A stretch of 64,000 nt of DNA from CALLPQ01 sp964421675 (GCA_964421675.1 CAYQXV010000007.1:24541-88540), one strand, 5' to 3'; shown: positions 34,116-43,651, counted from the first letter of the stretch. Translations and numbers: made by a program. Notes: generated by a model from the letters alone, not told the origin.

Positions 34116-35744
34116 TTACATTCGGAATATGCCGAATTTTGTTTCCTCAATTGGCGCATTCAAGCTCGCAGATATCGCAAGGCCAAGCACATTGCGGGTT
34201 TGCGCTGGATCGATAATGCCATCATCCCACAATCGCGCAGAGGCATACCAGGGCGAGCCTTGCGCCTCATAGGCATCGCGGGTTTTATCCATAAAGGCTT
34301 GCTTGTCGCCCGCATCCCAGCTTTCGCCCTTCGCAGCAAGGCCATCTTCGCGCACCGTTGCCAGCACATTTGCAGCCTGCTCGCCGCCCATCACCGAAAT
34401 GCGCGCATTGGGCCACATAAACATAAAGCGCGGGCCATAAGCGCGCCCGCACATGCCGTAATTGCCCGCCCCGTAGGACCCGCCAATCACCACAGTAAAT
34501 TTCGGCACCCGCGCCGTCGACACCGCGGTCACCAGCTTTGCCCCATCTTTGGCAATGCCGCCGGATTCTGCGCCCTGGCCAACCATAAAGCCGGTAATAT
34601 TCTGTAGAAAGACGATTGGGATTTTGCGTTGACAACACAGCTCAATAAAGTGCGCGCCCTTCTTGGCGCTTTCGGAAAACAAAATTCCATTATTGGCGAG
34701 AATCCCCACCGGGAAGCCATGCAAATGAGCAAACCCCGTCACCAGCGTATTGCCATAAAGAGGTTTGAACTCATCGAAAACCGAACCATCCACCATGCGC
34801 GCAATGATATCGCGCACATCATAGGGCTTTCGGGCATCGGCTTCGATAATGCCGTAAATTTCCTCCGGATCATAAAGCGGCGCGCGCGCCTCCGCACGAA
34901 CCAACGCGCCCTGCTTTTGCCAATTTAACCGGCTAACAATCTTGCGCGCAATGCCGAGCGCATGATCATCATTTTCCGCTAGATGATCGGCAACCCCTGA
35001 AATGCGCGTATGCACATCCCCGCCGCCCAGATCTTCCGCACTCACCACTTCGCCCGTTGCCGCCTTAACCAATGGCGGCCCGGCGAGAAAAATCGTGCCC
35101 TGCTTGGCAACGATGATCGCTTCATCAGCCATGGCGGGCACATAGGCCCCGCCCGCCGTGCAAGAACCATGGACAACCGCAATTTGCGGAATGCCAAGCG
35201 CAGACATGGTTGCCTGATTGAAAAAGATCCGGCCAAAATCGTCCTTATCCGGAAAGACTTCATCTTGCATCGGCAAAAACGCCCCGCCCGATTCAACAAG
35301 ATAAATACATGGCAGGCGATTTTCCTGAGCAATCTCCTGCGCGCGCAAATGTTTTTTCACGGTTAGGGGATGATAGCTGCCCCCTTTCACGGTGGGGTCA
35401 TTGGCGACAATCATACACTCAACGCCGCTGACCCGGCCAATGCCCGCAACAACGCCCGCAGACATCACATCACCGGAATACATGCCCCACGCTGCAAACT
35501 GGCCAATTTCCAAAAACGGCGCGCCCACATCTACCAGCCGGGCAATGCGTTCTCTTGCCAGCAATTTGCCGCGCGATTTGTGCCGCGTGGCATAGCGCTC
35601 GCCCCCGCCCTCAGCGACCTTGTCCGCATTGGCTCGCAATTCATCGACAAGCCCGCGCATGACGTCCGCATTGGCCTGAAAATTGGCGTCGCGCGGATTG
35701 ACATTATTTGCCAGCGCATCGGTAGATTGGCGTTGATCAAGCAT
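34116..35744 (-). CDS. mccB: Methylcrotonyl-CoA carboxylase, carboxyltransferase (beta) subunit
   Basis: This subunit moves CO2 from biotin to 3-methylcrotonyl-CoA in leucine breakdown. The start is set at the ATG at 35744 behind AAGAAGG, giving 542 residues, the family length. Two crotonase-like carboxyltransferase domains are visible. The N-half has SRGKLLARERIARLVD and the CoA-site GGAYVPAMADE. The C-half has GAGNYGMCGRAYGPRF and FMWPNARISVMGGEQAA. The long GRAYGPRFMFMWP type fits MCC rather than propionyl-CoA carboxylase, and an isovaleryl-CoA dehydrogenase lies across the gap. The gene is complete; the gap begins 94 bases upstream of the start. Confidence 0.92.
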   Translation of the reverse strand: MLDQRQSTDALANNVNPRDANFQANADVMRGLVDELRANADKVAEGGGERYATRHKSRGKLLARERIARLVDVGAPFLEIGQFAAWGMYSGDVMSAGVVAGIGRVSGVECMIVANDPTVKGGSYHPLTVKKHLRAQEIAQENRLPCIYLVESGGAFLPMQDEVFPDKDDFGRIFFNQATMSALGIPQIAVVHGSCTAGGAYVPAMADEAIIVAKQGTIFLAGPPLVKAATGEVVSAEDLGGGDVHTRISGVADHLAENDDHALGIARKIVSRLNWQKQGALVRAEARAPLYDPEEIYGIIEADARKPYDVRDIIARMVDGSVFDEFKPLYGNTLVTGFAHLHGFPVGILANNGILFSESAKKGAHFIELCCQRKIPIVFLQNITGFMVGQGAESGGIAKDGAKLVTAVSTARVPKFTVVIGGSYGAGNYGMCGRAYGPRFMFMWPNARISVMGGEQAANVLATVREDGLAAKGESWDAGDKQAFMDKTRDAYEAQGSPWYASARLWDDGIIDPAQTRNVLGLAISASLNAPIEETKFGIFRM

Positions 35745-35837
35745 AAGAAAACCTTCTTTTCCGCGCACAGTGGACCGGTTGCAGCCCCGACGGCAAGCAA
35801 ATCCCGGACCTGCTCGCCAGCATTCAACCGCCAACAT

Positions 35838-35937
35838 NNNNNNNNNNNNNNNNNNNNNNNNNNNNNNNNNNNNNNNNNNNNNNNNNNNNNNNNNNNNNNN
35901 NNNNNNNNNNNNNNNNNNNNNNNNNNNNNNNNNNNNN
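35838..35937. other. Scaffold gap (100 N)
   Basis: Exactly 100 consecutive N bases, a conventional placeholder for a gap of unknown size. It lies between the divergent 5' ends of mccB and ivd. Any gene or promoter in it is unseen, and the join may be of unverified orientation. Confidence 0.99.
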
Positions 35938-35947
35938 CCCTGTCGGC

Positions 35948-35958
35948 TTGTCCGACAA
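35948..35958. promoter_or_regulatory. Palindrome TTGTCCGACAA upstream of ivd (candidate GntR operator)
   Basis: A perfect 11-bp palindrome, TTGTC-C-GACAA, lies 124 bases before the ivd ATG. An overlapping TGTCGG/CCGACA inverted repeat sits at 35941-35957. It fits the TNGTNNNACNA form known for FadR-subfamily GntR proteins, and such a regulator is encoded just after ivd. Binding is inferred. Confidence 0.5.
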
Positions 35959-36082
35959 TGCGACAAGTGCTACTATCTTGCAAATAACCAGCAAAATCAA
36001 CTTTTGCAATCCTCTTATTCACTCGGCCCTCACGATAACCGGGACCCTCTTTCACCCGGAAAAGCCCCCGCAGGAGACCTCC

Positions 36083-37252
36083 ATGAGATCCAATATTCCC
36101 CAGCTCAATTTCGGTTTGACGCCAGAGATCAACGAAATCCGCGAAATGGTCAGCCGCTGGGTCGCCGATAAGCTGACGCCGCGCGCGGGCCAGATTGACG
36201 TTGATAATGCCCTGCCCCGCGATTTATGGCCCCAACTGGGAGAGCTTGGGCTTTTGGGCATCACCGCCGATGAAGATTATGGCGGAAGCGGGCTTGGCTA
36301 TCTCGCCCACACGGTCGCCATGGAAGAAGTCTCACGCGGCTCTGCCTCTGTGGGCTTGTCTTACGGTGCCCATTCCAATTTATGCGTCAATCAGATCAAT
36401 CTGAACGGAAACGCCGATCAAAAAGAACGCTACCTGCCCAAACTATGCAGCGGCGAGCATTTGGGGGCGCTGGCAATGTCAGAACCGGGAGCTGGCTCTG
36501 ATGTTGTTTCCATGCGTCTGCGCGCTGACAAAAAAGGCGACCGGTATATTTTAAACGGCTCGAAAATGTGGATCACCAATGGTCCGGGCGGCGATGTTTT
36601 GGTGGTCTATGCAAAGACTGAACCTGAAGCCCATTCGCGCGGCATCACCGCGTTCATCATCGAAAAAGATTTCGCAGGATTTTCCGTTGCCCAAAAACTC
36701 GACAAGTTGGGCATGCGCGGTTCCGATACGGGGGAACTTGTTTTTGAAGATTGCGAAGTGCCGGAAGAAAATGTTCTGGGCGAAGTTAATAATGGCGTGC
36801 GCGTCTTAATGAGCGGGCTCGACTATGAACGCACAGTATTGGCGGGCGGGCCTCTTGGAATTATGCAAGCGGCCATGGATATTGTCATGCCTTACATTCA
36901 TGATCGCCAGCAATTTGGCAAACCCATTGGCACGTTCCAATTGGTGCAAGGCAAGATTGCCGACATGTATACCAGCATGAATGCCTGCAAAGCTTATGTT
37001 TATGCAGTTGCAGCGGCTTGCGATCGCGGCGAGACCACCCGCCAAGATGCAGCCGGGTGCATTCTTTATGCGGCAGAAAAAGCAACGCAAGTCGCGCTTG
37101 ATGCGATACAATTGCTCGGCGGCAATGGCTATATCAATGAATATGATACAGGCCGGTTGCTGCGCGATGCCAAGCTTTATGAAATTGGCGCGGGCACCAG
37201 TGAGATACGCCGTATGCTGATTGGGCGCGAGCTATTTGAGAAAGCGGCATAA
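36083..37252 (+). CDS. ivd: Isovaleryl-CoA dehydrogenase
   Basis: This FAD enzyme oxidises isovaleryl-CoA to 3-methylcrotonyl-CoA, the step just before MCC. The start is the ATG at 36083 behind GGAG, giving 389 residues. Acyl-CoA dehydrogenase motifs are SEPGAGSDVVSM, KMWITNGPGGD, GMRGSDTGEL and LLGGNGYINEYD. The sequence GLDYERTVLAGGPLGIMQ carries the Glu at the position characteristic of isovaleryl-CoA dehydrogenases, where other family members have it near GTGTSEI. Its stop overlaps the start of the GntR gene (TAATG). It runs toward mccA. Confidence 0.92.
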   Translation: MRSNIPQLNFGLTPEINEIREMVSRWVADKLTPRAGQIDVDNALPRDLWPQLGELGLLGITADEDYGGSGLGYLAHTVAMEEVSRGSASVGLSYGAHSNLCVNQINLNGNADQKERYLPKLCSGEHLGALAMSEPGAGSDVVSMRLRADKKGDRYILNGSKMWITNGPGGDVLVVYAKTEPEAHSRGITAFIIEKDFAGFSVAQKLDKLGMRGSDTGELVFEDCEVPEENVLGEVNNGVRVLMSGLDYERTVLAGGPLGIMQAAMDIVMPYIHDRQQFGKPIGTFQLVQGKIADMYTSMNACKAYVYAVAAACDRGETTRQDAAGCILYAAEKATQVALDAIQLLGGNGYINEYDTGRLLRDAKLYEIGAGTSEIRRMLIGRELFEKAA

Positions 37253-38004
37253 TGGACTCCGCGACCAAGTCACCAACAGATCATCGCTTTGAAAAGCTCG
37301 CAAGGGCACCAGCTTACCTGAAAGTCAGTGAAGCCATCGAATCCGATATTTTGCGGGGCACTCTGGCCGAGGGCACCATGCTGCCGACCGAAACACAATT
37401 GTGCGATCAGTTTGGTGTGACCCGGTCAACGGTTCGCGAAGGCATTAGGCTGCTAGAAACGTCGGGGCTCCTCGCGCGAGGGCCCGCCAAGCGGTTGATA
37501 GTACGCCGGCCAAAAACTGGGGACATTGCCCTTTCCACCAGCCGCGCCCTTACCTTTAGCGGCATCACCTTCAAGGAAGCGTGGGAGTCGCTGGCTTTGT
37601 TCCAGCCTCAATTGGCAGCGCAGGCGGCAACAAAATTCAGCAAGAAGGACTTGGAAAAACTCAAGGCCGTTCATGCCCTCCTCGGTGACACAAAGAGCGA
37701 AGACTATAATCTTGTGGTCATGTATACGGATGAATTTTTTGCCGCCCTCGCCGCTGGATTAAAAAATAGGGTGACAATGGCATTATCACAATCTCTCAAT
37801 ATGCTGATTGACGCGTCGTTACGCCAAGTCATTGCCAGCGTCCCCGATGGTCGCAAACGAATCCTGAAAGCGCAAAAAGAGCTAATTGCGGCGATTGAAG
37901 ATAAAGACCCCGAGCGGGCCCGTAAATGGATGGTCAAGCATATTGATGACCTGCAACGCGGATACACCGTTGCCCGCATCAGTATGGATGCAAAAATCGC
38001 CTGA
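37252..38004 (+). CDS. GntR family regulator, FadR (FCD) type
   Basis: The 250-residue protein has an N-terminal winged helix (about 22-88; ESDILRGTLAEGTMLPTE, FGVTRSTVREGIRLLE) and an all-helical FCD effector domain (about 105-235). FCD domains usually hold a metal through Asp and three His. Here the first pair reads DEFFAALAAGLKN, without the His after Asp-x3, and the middle His position reads AQKEL. Only the last one (MVKHID) remains, so metal-dependent ligand binding seems lost. It is coupled to ivd and precedes mccA, so it probably controls leucine catabolism, where other bacteria use the MerR-type LiuR. Confidence 0.85.
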   Translation: MDSATKSPTDHRFEKLARAPAYLKVSEAIESDILRGTLAEGTMLPTETQLCDQFGVTRSTVREGIRLLETSGLLARGPAKRLIVRRPKTGDIALSTSRALTFSGITFKEAWESLALFQPQLAAQAATKFSKKDLEKLKAVHALLGDTKSEDYNLVVMYTDEFFAALAAGLKNRVTMALSQSLNMLIDASLRQVIASVPDGRKRILKAQKELIAAIEDKDPERARKWMVKHIDDLQRGYTVARISMDAKIA

Positions 38005-38029
38005 CGCTTAGACCAACTGCGAGCCTGTT

Positions 38030-38218
38030 ATGATGACCTATCGCCCACTACTACTAAGCCTTGCCATCGGGTTTTTCACCGGCCTATTATTAGCGTCGTT
38101 GAGTGAGCGTGATCCGGTTTTGTGGGGCGTAAAAATAGCGGCCTTCTCGCTAGTGGGGCTATCAATAGGCATCTTAATTCAATTTGTGAATCATCGTAAA
38201 AATTCCGGTGATGAATAA
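38030..38218 (+). CDS. Small two-span membrane protein
   Basis: The 62-residue product has hydrophobic segments at about 3-22 and 30-52, with a short polar loop (SERDPV) and a basic/polar tail. No family is recognised. It lies between the GntR gene and mccA with short gaps (25 bases on each side), inside the apparent ivd operon, so it is likely cotranscribed. Its coding status rests on position and hydrophobic pattern only. Confidence 0.55.
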   Translation: MMTYRPLLLSLAIGFFTGLLLASLSERDPVLWGVKIAAFSLVGLSIGILIQFVNHRKNSGDE

Positions 38219-38243
38219 TACATTCAACCAGTGAAAGCTGCAC

Positions 38244-40310
38244 ATGTTCAAAAAAATACTAATCGCCAATCGCGGTGAAATTGCCTGCCGTGTGATCCGC
38301 ACAGCAAAAATGATGGGCATAAAGACGGTTGCGGTCTATTCCGATGCCGACGCGGATGCGCCCCATGTAAAAATGGCCGATGAGGCGGTGCATATTGGCC
38401 CGGCCCCAGCCAATCAAAGCTATTTGGTGGCCGATAAGATTTTTGATGCAGCCAAGCGAACCGGCGCGCAGGCGATCCATCCCGGTTATGGATTTTTATC
38501 CGAAAACGCAGAATTTTCAGAACAATGCGATGCCCAAGGCATTGTGTTTATCGGACCCGCACCGCAAACCATTCGCGCAATGGGCTCAAAATCTGCTGCG
38601 AAAGATTTGATGCAGGAAGCAGGCGTTCCCGTCTCACCGGGCTATCAAGGCGAAGACCAGTCTGAGGATACCTTTAAGCGCGAAGCCGAAACTATTGGCT
38701 ACCCCGTTCTGTTAAAAGCCGTTGCCGGGGGCGGCGGCAAAGGCATGCGCCTTGTTGAGCGCGAAGCCGATTTGGTTGCTGCCTTGCACGCAGCCCAGCG
38801 CGAGGCGAAATCTGCCTTTGGTGATGACCGGTTTTTGGTTGAGAAATATATTGAACGCGCGCGCCATTTAGAGGTGCAAATTTTTGGCGATGGCAAAGGC
38901 AATGTGGTTCATATGTTTGAGCGCGATTGCTCTGTGCAACGACGCCATCAAAAAATTATTGAAGAGGCCCCTGCTCCCAATCTCAGCGACAAAGTGCGCG
39001 CGAACCTGTTGGAAGCGGGCGTTGCCGCGGGCAAAGCGGTCGATTATCGCGGCGCGGGCACTGTAGAGTTTTTATATGATGGCGGCGACAATGTGTATTT
39101 CATGGAAATGAATACCCGCCTTCAGGTTGAACATCCCGTCTCGGAAGAAATTACCGGGATCGATTTTGTCGAATGGCAGTTGCAAATTGCTTTTGGTAAC
39201 GGTCTGCCCGATCCCGTTCAGCGCACAGTGCCGAACGGCCATGCATTTGAGGCGCGTCTTTATGCCGAAGACCCCGCCAATGATTTCGCGCCGTCCATTG
39301 GCACTCTGACAAGCCTGAACCTTCCCGGTCAAGATGATGGCGTGCGCCTCGATAGCGGCGTAAGGCAAGGCCAGGATATCACCCCGCACTATGATCCGAT
39401 GATTGCAAAGCTAATTGTCCATAGCCCGGAGGGCGCGGATAGCCGGCGCACCGCATTGCGCACCATGGCGCGCGCTCTTGAGCGCACCCATGTCACAGGC
39501 CTTGAAACAAATACCAGTTTTTTGCATGCGCTTGCCTCTCACCCGGAATTTGAAGCGGGCCATGTTTCCACGCGCTTTATTGACGACCATCGCAGCCAGC
39601 TTTTCGCGACACCGCAGCTCTTTCAACCGGCAATAGCCGCATGGACGCTCGCCAATGCCGCCTCTTCGACGCCCGGCGATAATGATCCGTGGACGTCGCT
39701 TACCGGATGGCGGGTGAACCGCCCCAAACGCACAACCCACTGGATTGATCTTGAAGATGGCCCTGCGGCGGTCATTGTCGGGACCACAAACCATGATGAC
39801 GCCCTCACCTATCATATTGCCATTGAACGGGCCGCCAGTGCGGCGGCAAGGCGCGCCAATCAGGAAGGCGCGGGCAAAGACAAACAACAACAAGGTGGCG
39901 AGAAAACAGAAACATTCCAGTTTCAGGGAACCCTCAAAAGCGATGGCAGCTTTGACATCACCCTTGATGGCCTCTCCCATCGCGGTTTCATTGCAACCCA
40001 TTTGGGCGGCTCACGGGTTTTCCTAAACGGGCACTCCATCGATATTCTCCCGGCAATGCCCCTTGCGGGCGAACAGGGCCAGGCGATAAGCGAAGGCAGC
40101 CTGATTGCCCCCATGCCGGGCACCGTCACTCAATTGATGAGCGCCGCCGGAGACCGGGTAGAGGCCGGGGATGTGCTCATGGTGATGGAGGCGATGAAGA
40201 TGGAACATTCCATCAAAGCCCCCCATGCGGGTACTATCGAGGCATTTCATTTTGCCGCTGGCGATCAAGTCCGCGAGGGCGACGAATTGGCGGTTCTGAG
40301 CGAAGACTAA
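38244..40310 (+). CDS. mccA: Methylcrotonyl-CoA carboxylase, biotin (alpha) subunit
   Basis: This 688-residue subunit carboxylates biotin and presents it to MccB. The biotin carboxylase fold covers about 1-450: MFKKILIANRGEIACRVIRT, the ATP-binding loop KAVAGGGGKGMR, and MEMNTRLQVEHPVSEEITG with the catalytic Arg. A linker/BT domain follows. The C-terminal biotinyl domain carries EAMKMEH with biotin-accepting Lys652, 36 residues from the end as expected. It lies in the ivd-gntR operon, while its partner mccB is divergent on the other side of the gap. A broader acyl-CoA carboxylase role is possible. Confidence 0.92.
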   Translation: MFKKILIANRGEIACRVIRTAKMMGIKTVAVYSDADADAPHVKMADEAVHIGPAPANQSYLVADKIFDAAKRTGAQAIHPGYGFLSENAEFSEQCDAQGIVFIGPAPQTIRAMGSKSAAKDLMQEAGVPVSPGYQGEDQSEDTFKREAETIGYPVLLKAVAGGGGKGMRLVEREADLVAALHAAQREAKSAFGDDRFLVEKYIERARHLEVQIFGDGKGNVVHMFERDCSVQRRHQKIIEEAPAPNLSDKVRANLLEAGVAAGKAVDYRGAGTVEFLYDGGDNVYFMEMNTRLQVEHPVSEEITGIDFVEWQLQIAFGNGLPDPVQRTVPNGHAFEARLYAEDPANDFAPSIGTLTSLNLPGQDDGVRLDSGVRQGQDITPHYDPMIAKLIVHSPEGADSRRTALRTMARALERTHVTGLETNTSFLHALASHPEFEAGHVSTRFIDDHRSQLFATPQLFQPAIAAWTLANAASSTPGDNDPWTSLTGWRVNRPKRTTHWIDLEDGPAAVIVGTTNHDDALTYHIAIERAASAAARRANQEGAGKDKQQQGGEKTETFQFQGTLKSDGSFDITLDGLSHRGFIATHLGGSRVFLNGHSIDILPAMPLAGEQGQAISEGSLIAPMPGTVTQLMSAAGDRVEAGDVLMVMEAMKMEHSIKAPHAGTIEAFHFAAGDQVREGDELAVLSED

Positions 40311-40370
40311 CCCGCATTTCCCGAACGAGGCTTGCCCCAACGTGCCGGGGCCGCTATCCCGCCTTTAGAC

Positions 40371-42269
40371 ATGCTGCATATTAATGACATCACCTACCAC
40401 ATTGAGGGGCGTATGCTCCTCGATCAAGCGACCGCCGCGATTTCCGAAGGCTGGAAAGTTGGGTTTATCGGGCGCAATGGTACGGGCAAATCCACTCTAT
40501 TGCGGATCATCCGTGAGGAGCTAACGCCTGACGACGGCGAAGTTTCTATTCGCAAAGGCCGACGCCTTGCCGGGGTGGAACAAGAAGCACCGGCCAGCGA
40601 TGTCAGCTTGATCGAAACGGTTCTCGCCTGTGATGAAGAGCGAACGGCGCTGCTTGACGAGGCGCAAACTGCGACCGACCCTACGCGCATTGCCGAGATA
40701 CAGACCCGGCTCGCCGATATTGGCGCCCATTCAGCGCAAGCGCGCGCGGCGACAATTCTCCACGGGCTTGGGTTTTCCCCTGAGGAACAATTGCGCGCTT
40801 GCGCCGAGTTTTCCGGTGGCTGGCGCATGCGCGTTGCGCTTGCCGGGGTGTTATTTTCCGCGCCCGATATTTTGCTCCTCGACGAGCCGACCAACTATCT
40901 CGATCTGGAAGGGGCAATGTGGCTGGAATCCTATCTGCGCCATTATCCGTATACCGCCATTATTGTCAGCCATGACCGCGATTTCCTAAACCGCGCCGTC
41001 ACTCATATTATGGCGTTGGAAAATGGAAAGCTCAGCGTTCATACTGGTGACTATGATACATGGGAGCGCCGCCGCGCCGAAGCGCAGGCCCTCGCCTCTG
41101 CCTCCCATGCCAAACAAGAAGCCAAACGCAAACATCTGGAATCATTTGTCGAACGATTTCGCGCCAAAGCCTCCAAAGCCAAACAAGCCCAAAGCCGGGT
41201 TAAAATGCTCGAGCGCATGCAATCGGTGGATTTGCCCATTGATGAGCGGTCAATCCCCTTTACCTTCCCCGCTGCCGCAAAACCCATGGCCCCGCCCATT
41301 GTGCGCCTTGTTGCGGCCGACCTTGGCTACGCCCCCGATGAGCCGGTTTTGTCGAAAGTCGAATTGCGCCTCGATCAAGATGATCGCATCGCCATTCTCG
41401 GGCCCAATGGTGAGGGCAAATCAACCCTGGTGAAAGCCATTGCGGGGCGCCTGCTGCCACTGGCGGGAAATGTCTATAAACACAAAAAACTCAAAATCGC
41501 TTATTTCTCCCAGCACCAATTGGATGAACTCAAACCGGCGCAAACCGCAACCGAACATGTCGCCGCCCTCATGCCGGAAGGCACGCAAGCGCAAATCCGC
41601 TCCAAGACCGCAAGCCTTGGCTTTGGCGCGGATAAAGCCGATACCAAAATTCAGGATCTTTCCGGCGGTGAGAAAGCGCGCTTACTCCTTGGACTGATTA
41701 CATTTCACGGCGCGCATTTGATGATTCTGGATGAGCCAACCAACCATCTCGATATTTCCGCGCGCGAAGCGTTGAGCCTTGCGCTCAATGAATTTCCCGG
41801 CGCGGTTTTGTTGATTACCCATGACGCACATCTTGCCGAGGCGGTTGCGGACAGGCTGATTTTGGTCAAAGACGCCCGCGCCAAATTTTTCGATGGAGAT
41901 TTGAACGATTACCGGCAATTGATTCTGGAGGCGGGAAAAACCGGCGGGTCTGGCGAAAAGAAATCTGGAAGCTCACCGCAAACCAATGCCCGCCGCAATG
42001 CCGCCGCCGCAAGACATGCGCTGGAGCCTGCAAAAAAGAAGGTGCAACATGCGGAGAAGAAACTCGATGAGCTAAACGCCATTCTTGTTCGCCTTGATGA
42101 GGCCCTCGCCGACCCAAATCTATATGAAAACACCGCCAGAATGACCAAACTGAACAAAGAACGCGCGGCCCTAAGCGATGCCATCTCTAAAGCCGAAGAC
42201 CATTGGCTTTTGAGTATTGATCAGTATGAAGATGCCCAAAACGCTGCCAAAACTGACAGTTTAAAGTAG
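40371..42269 (+). CDS. ABC-F ATPase (YheS-like)
   Basis: ABC-F proteins are soluble twin-ATPase factors that act at the ribosome. From the ATG at 40371 the protein is 632 residues, starting MLHINDITYHIEGR as is typical; an upstream start at 40332 adds 13 unlikely residues. The two NBDs have Walker A GRNGTGKST and GPNGEGKST, signatures FSGGWRMRVALA and LSGGEKARLLLG, and Walker B ILLLDEPTNYLD and LMILDEPTNHLD. Between them is the P-site linker, and at the C-terminus a basic coiled coil (about 535-625). The VEQEAPA stretch and length resemble YheS/ABCF3 more than EttA. Confidence 0.9.
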   Translation: MLHINDITYHIEGRMLLDQATAAISEGWKVGFIGRNGTGKSTLLRIIREELTPDDGEVSIRKGRRLAGVEQEAPASDVSLIETVLACDEERTALLDEAQTATDPTRIAEIQTRLADIGAHSAQARAATILHGLGFSPEEQLRACAEFSGGWRMRVALAGVLFSAPDILLLDEPTNYLDLEGAMWLESYLRHYPYTAIIVSHDRDFLNRAVTHIMALENGKLSVHTGDYDTWERRRAEAQALASASHAKQEAKRKHLESFVERFRAKASKAKQAQSRVKMLERMQSVDLPIDERSIPFTFPAAAKPMAPPIVRLVAADLGYAPDEPVLSKVELRLDQDDRIAILGPNGEGKSTLVKAIAGRLLPLAGNVYKHKKLKIAYFSQHQLDELKPAQTATEHVAALMPEGTQAQIRSKTASLGFGADKADTKIQDLSGGEKARLLLGLITFHGAHLMILDEPTNHLDISAREALSLALNEFPGAVLLITHDAHLAEAVADRLILVKDARAKFFDGDLNDYRQLILEAGKTGGSGEKKSGSSPQTNARRNAAAARHALEPAKKKVQHAEKKLDELNAILVRLDEALADPNLYENTARMTKLNKERAALSDAISKAEDHWLLSIDQYEDAQNAAKTDSLK

Positions 42270-42320
42270 GATAGGAATTATAAATCTGCTATATTTTTCT
42301 TGGCGTTGAAGGAGAGCATA

Positions 42321-43088
42321 GTGGACATCCAGCTCCAAGATACAAACTTGAATTTGTTGATTATCATTGTCACGCTGGTAATATTCAGCTGGCGCACGAT
42401 TGTGGGCGCAAAACAATATCAGCAATTAAAACTGGAAACACAGACAGGCCCTCGCCAGAAAATTATGGCCTCATGGGCGATAGAAGTTTTTGTTTTATTT
42501 GCCCTTGGCGCAGTGCTGATTTTATCTCTAATCGGACGGCTTCCAACGATTGTCGCCATGCCTGCGGAGTTCACGCCGTTAGTTTCCTTTTATCCAGATG
42601 AACAAGAGCGCAAATTCGTTGGTTTCGCGATTGCGGGCGGCCTTTTAATGGGCGCTTTTGGGAATGTTCTCGTGACCTATCTCAAGCGAAATGCAAATCC
42701 TGATGACACGGAAAACCAGTACCGGACAGCCGGTGATTTTTCTGCCTTGCTTCCGCGCAATCGCCCGGAAACGATCTGGGCGATAGTGCTTTCCTTTAGT
42801 GCCGGGATTTCTGAAGAACTCATGTTCCGATTGGCACTGCCCCTATTGCTCACCCTTTTGATTGGCAATGCATGGATTGGATTTTTACTATCCATCACCA
42901 TCTTTGGGCTCATGCATTATTATCAAGGCTGGCAGGGAGTGCTGGCCACGACCTTCGCGGCCCTCCTGTTTTCGGTGGTCTATTTGTACACAGGCAGTCT
43001 TTTGATACCGATCGTCATGCATATTTTCATGGACCTAAATGGATTGGTTTTTGTTCCCATGGCCAACCGAAAGTCATCCTCGCATTAG
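42321..43088 (+). CDS. CPBP family intramembrane glutamic endopeptidase
   Basis: From the GTG at 42321, behind AAGGAG, the protein is 255 residues with about six to seven membrane spans. The Abi/CPBP motifs are present: EE followed by R in GISEELMFRLALP, Phe and His in FGLMHYYQGW, and the final His/Asp-Asn pair in IVMHIFMDLNG. These form the active site of Rce1-type membrane proteases. A longer frame begins with TTG at 42300. Substrate is unknown; prenylated-protein processing is not expected in bacteria. It follows the ABC-F gene by 51 bases and precedes tRNA-fMet. Confidence 0.85.
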   Translation: MDIQLQDTNLNLLIIIVTLVIFSWRTIVGAKQYQQLKLETQTGPRQKIMASWAIEVFVLFALGAVLILSLIGRLPTIVAMPAEFTPLVSFYPDEQERKFVGFAIAGGLLMGAFGNVLVTYLKRNANPDDTENQYRTAGDFSALLPRNRPETIWAIVLSFSAGISEELMFRLALPLLLTLLIGNAWIGFLLSITIFGLMHYYQGWQGVLATTFAALLFSVVYLYTGSLLIPIVMHIFMDLNGLVFVPMANRKSSSH

Positions 43089-43241
43089 CCAAAATCCATC
43101 CCCCGAAGGCAGGCCCGGACTCGGCCAAAATAAAGCTTCCAACCGATCAAAAGAGTGACGTTTGCGGGTTGCAATTCCCCAACCGGTTCGTTATCAACCA
43201 GCTTCGCGGGCAAGTGTCTCACTTTTCTCTCCCGCTGGTGA

Positions 43242-43318
<77 letters not shown>

Positions 43319-43593
43319 ATTTCACCGCCCGATTTACCCCCAATTTTGAACAGGCTTGCAATTCGACTTTCAGGCCCAATGTGAGCAACCAATCCGTGGC
43401 TTTGAGTACGGTAAAGCTCATTTGCGATAGGCTGGCGCGCGCAACTCTCTCGCAATATGTCCGTACCTCAATAAAATTCAGCAGAGATTATAAGCACATC
43501 GAATTTCTAGAAATGCGGACGATTTCTCTTTGGTGAAGTCGGGAGCAATTTTTCCCTCCCCTACGGCATAAAACCCCGGCGGCCCAAATACAA
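43319..43593. other. Gene-free stretch between tRNA-fMet and the terminator of the VPLPA-CTERM gene
   Basis: Nothing recognisable is seen. There is no U-rich terminator directly after the tRNA and no coding frame with protein-like composition. Confidence 0.35.
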
Positions 43594-43626
43594 AAAGCTG
43601 CTTTCCCAGTGTGAGAAAGCAGCTTT
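43594..43626 (-). terminator. Intrinsic terminator of the VPLPA-CTERM gene
   Basis: A perfect 12-bp stem, AAAGCTGCTTTC with GAAAGCAGCTTT, and a 9-base loop, followed on the minus strand by TTTTTG-type sequence, 25 bases after the stop codon. Confidence 0.85.
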
Positions 43627-43651
43627 CCAGTTTTCATTCGGTCTCGTTTAC

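Noticed and set aside
35738..36055. Open frames that run through the N gap
   Set aside because: They exist only because N bases carry no stop codons.
39411..40001. Minus-strand 196-codon frame within mccA
   Set aside because: Shadow of the mccA coding strand, which has clear conserved domains throughout.
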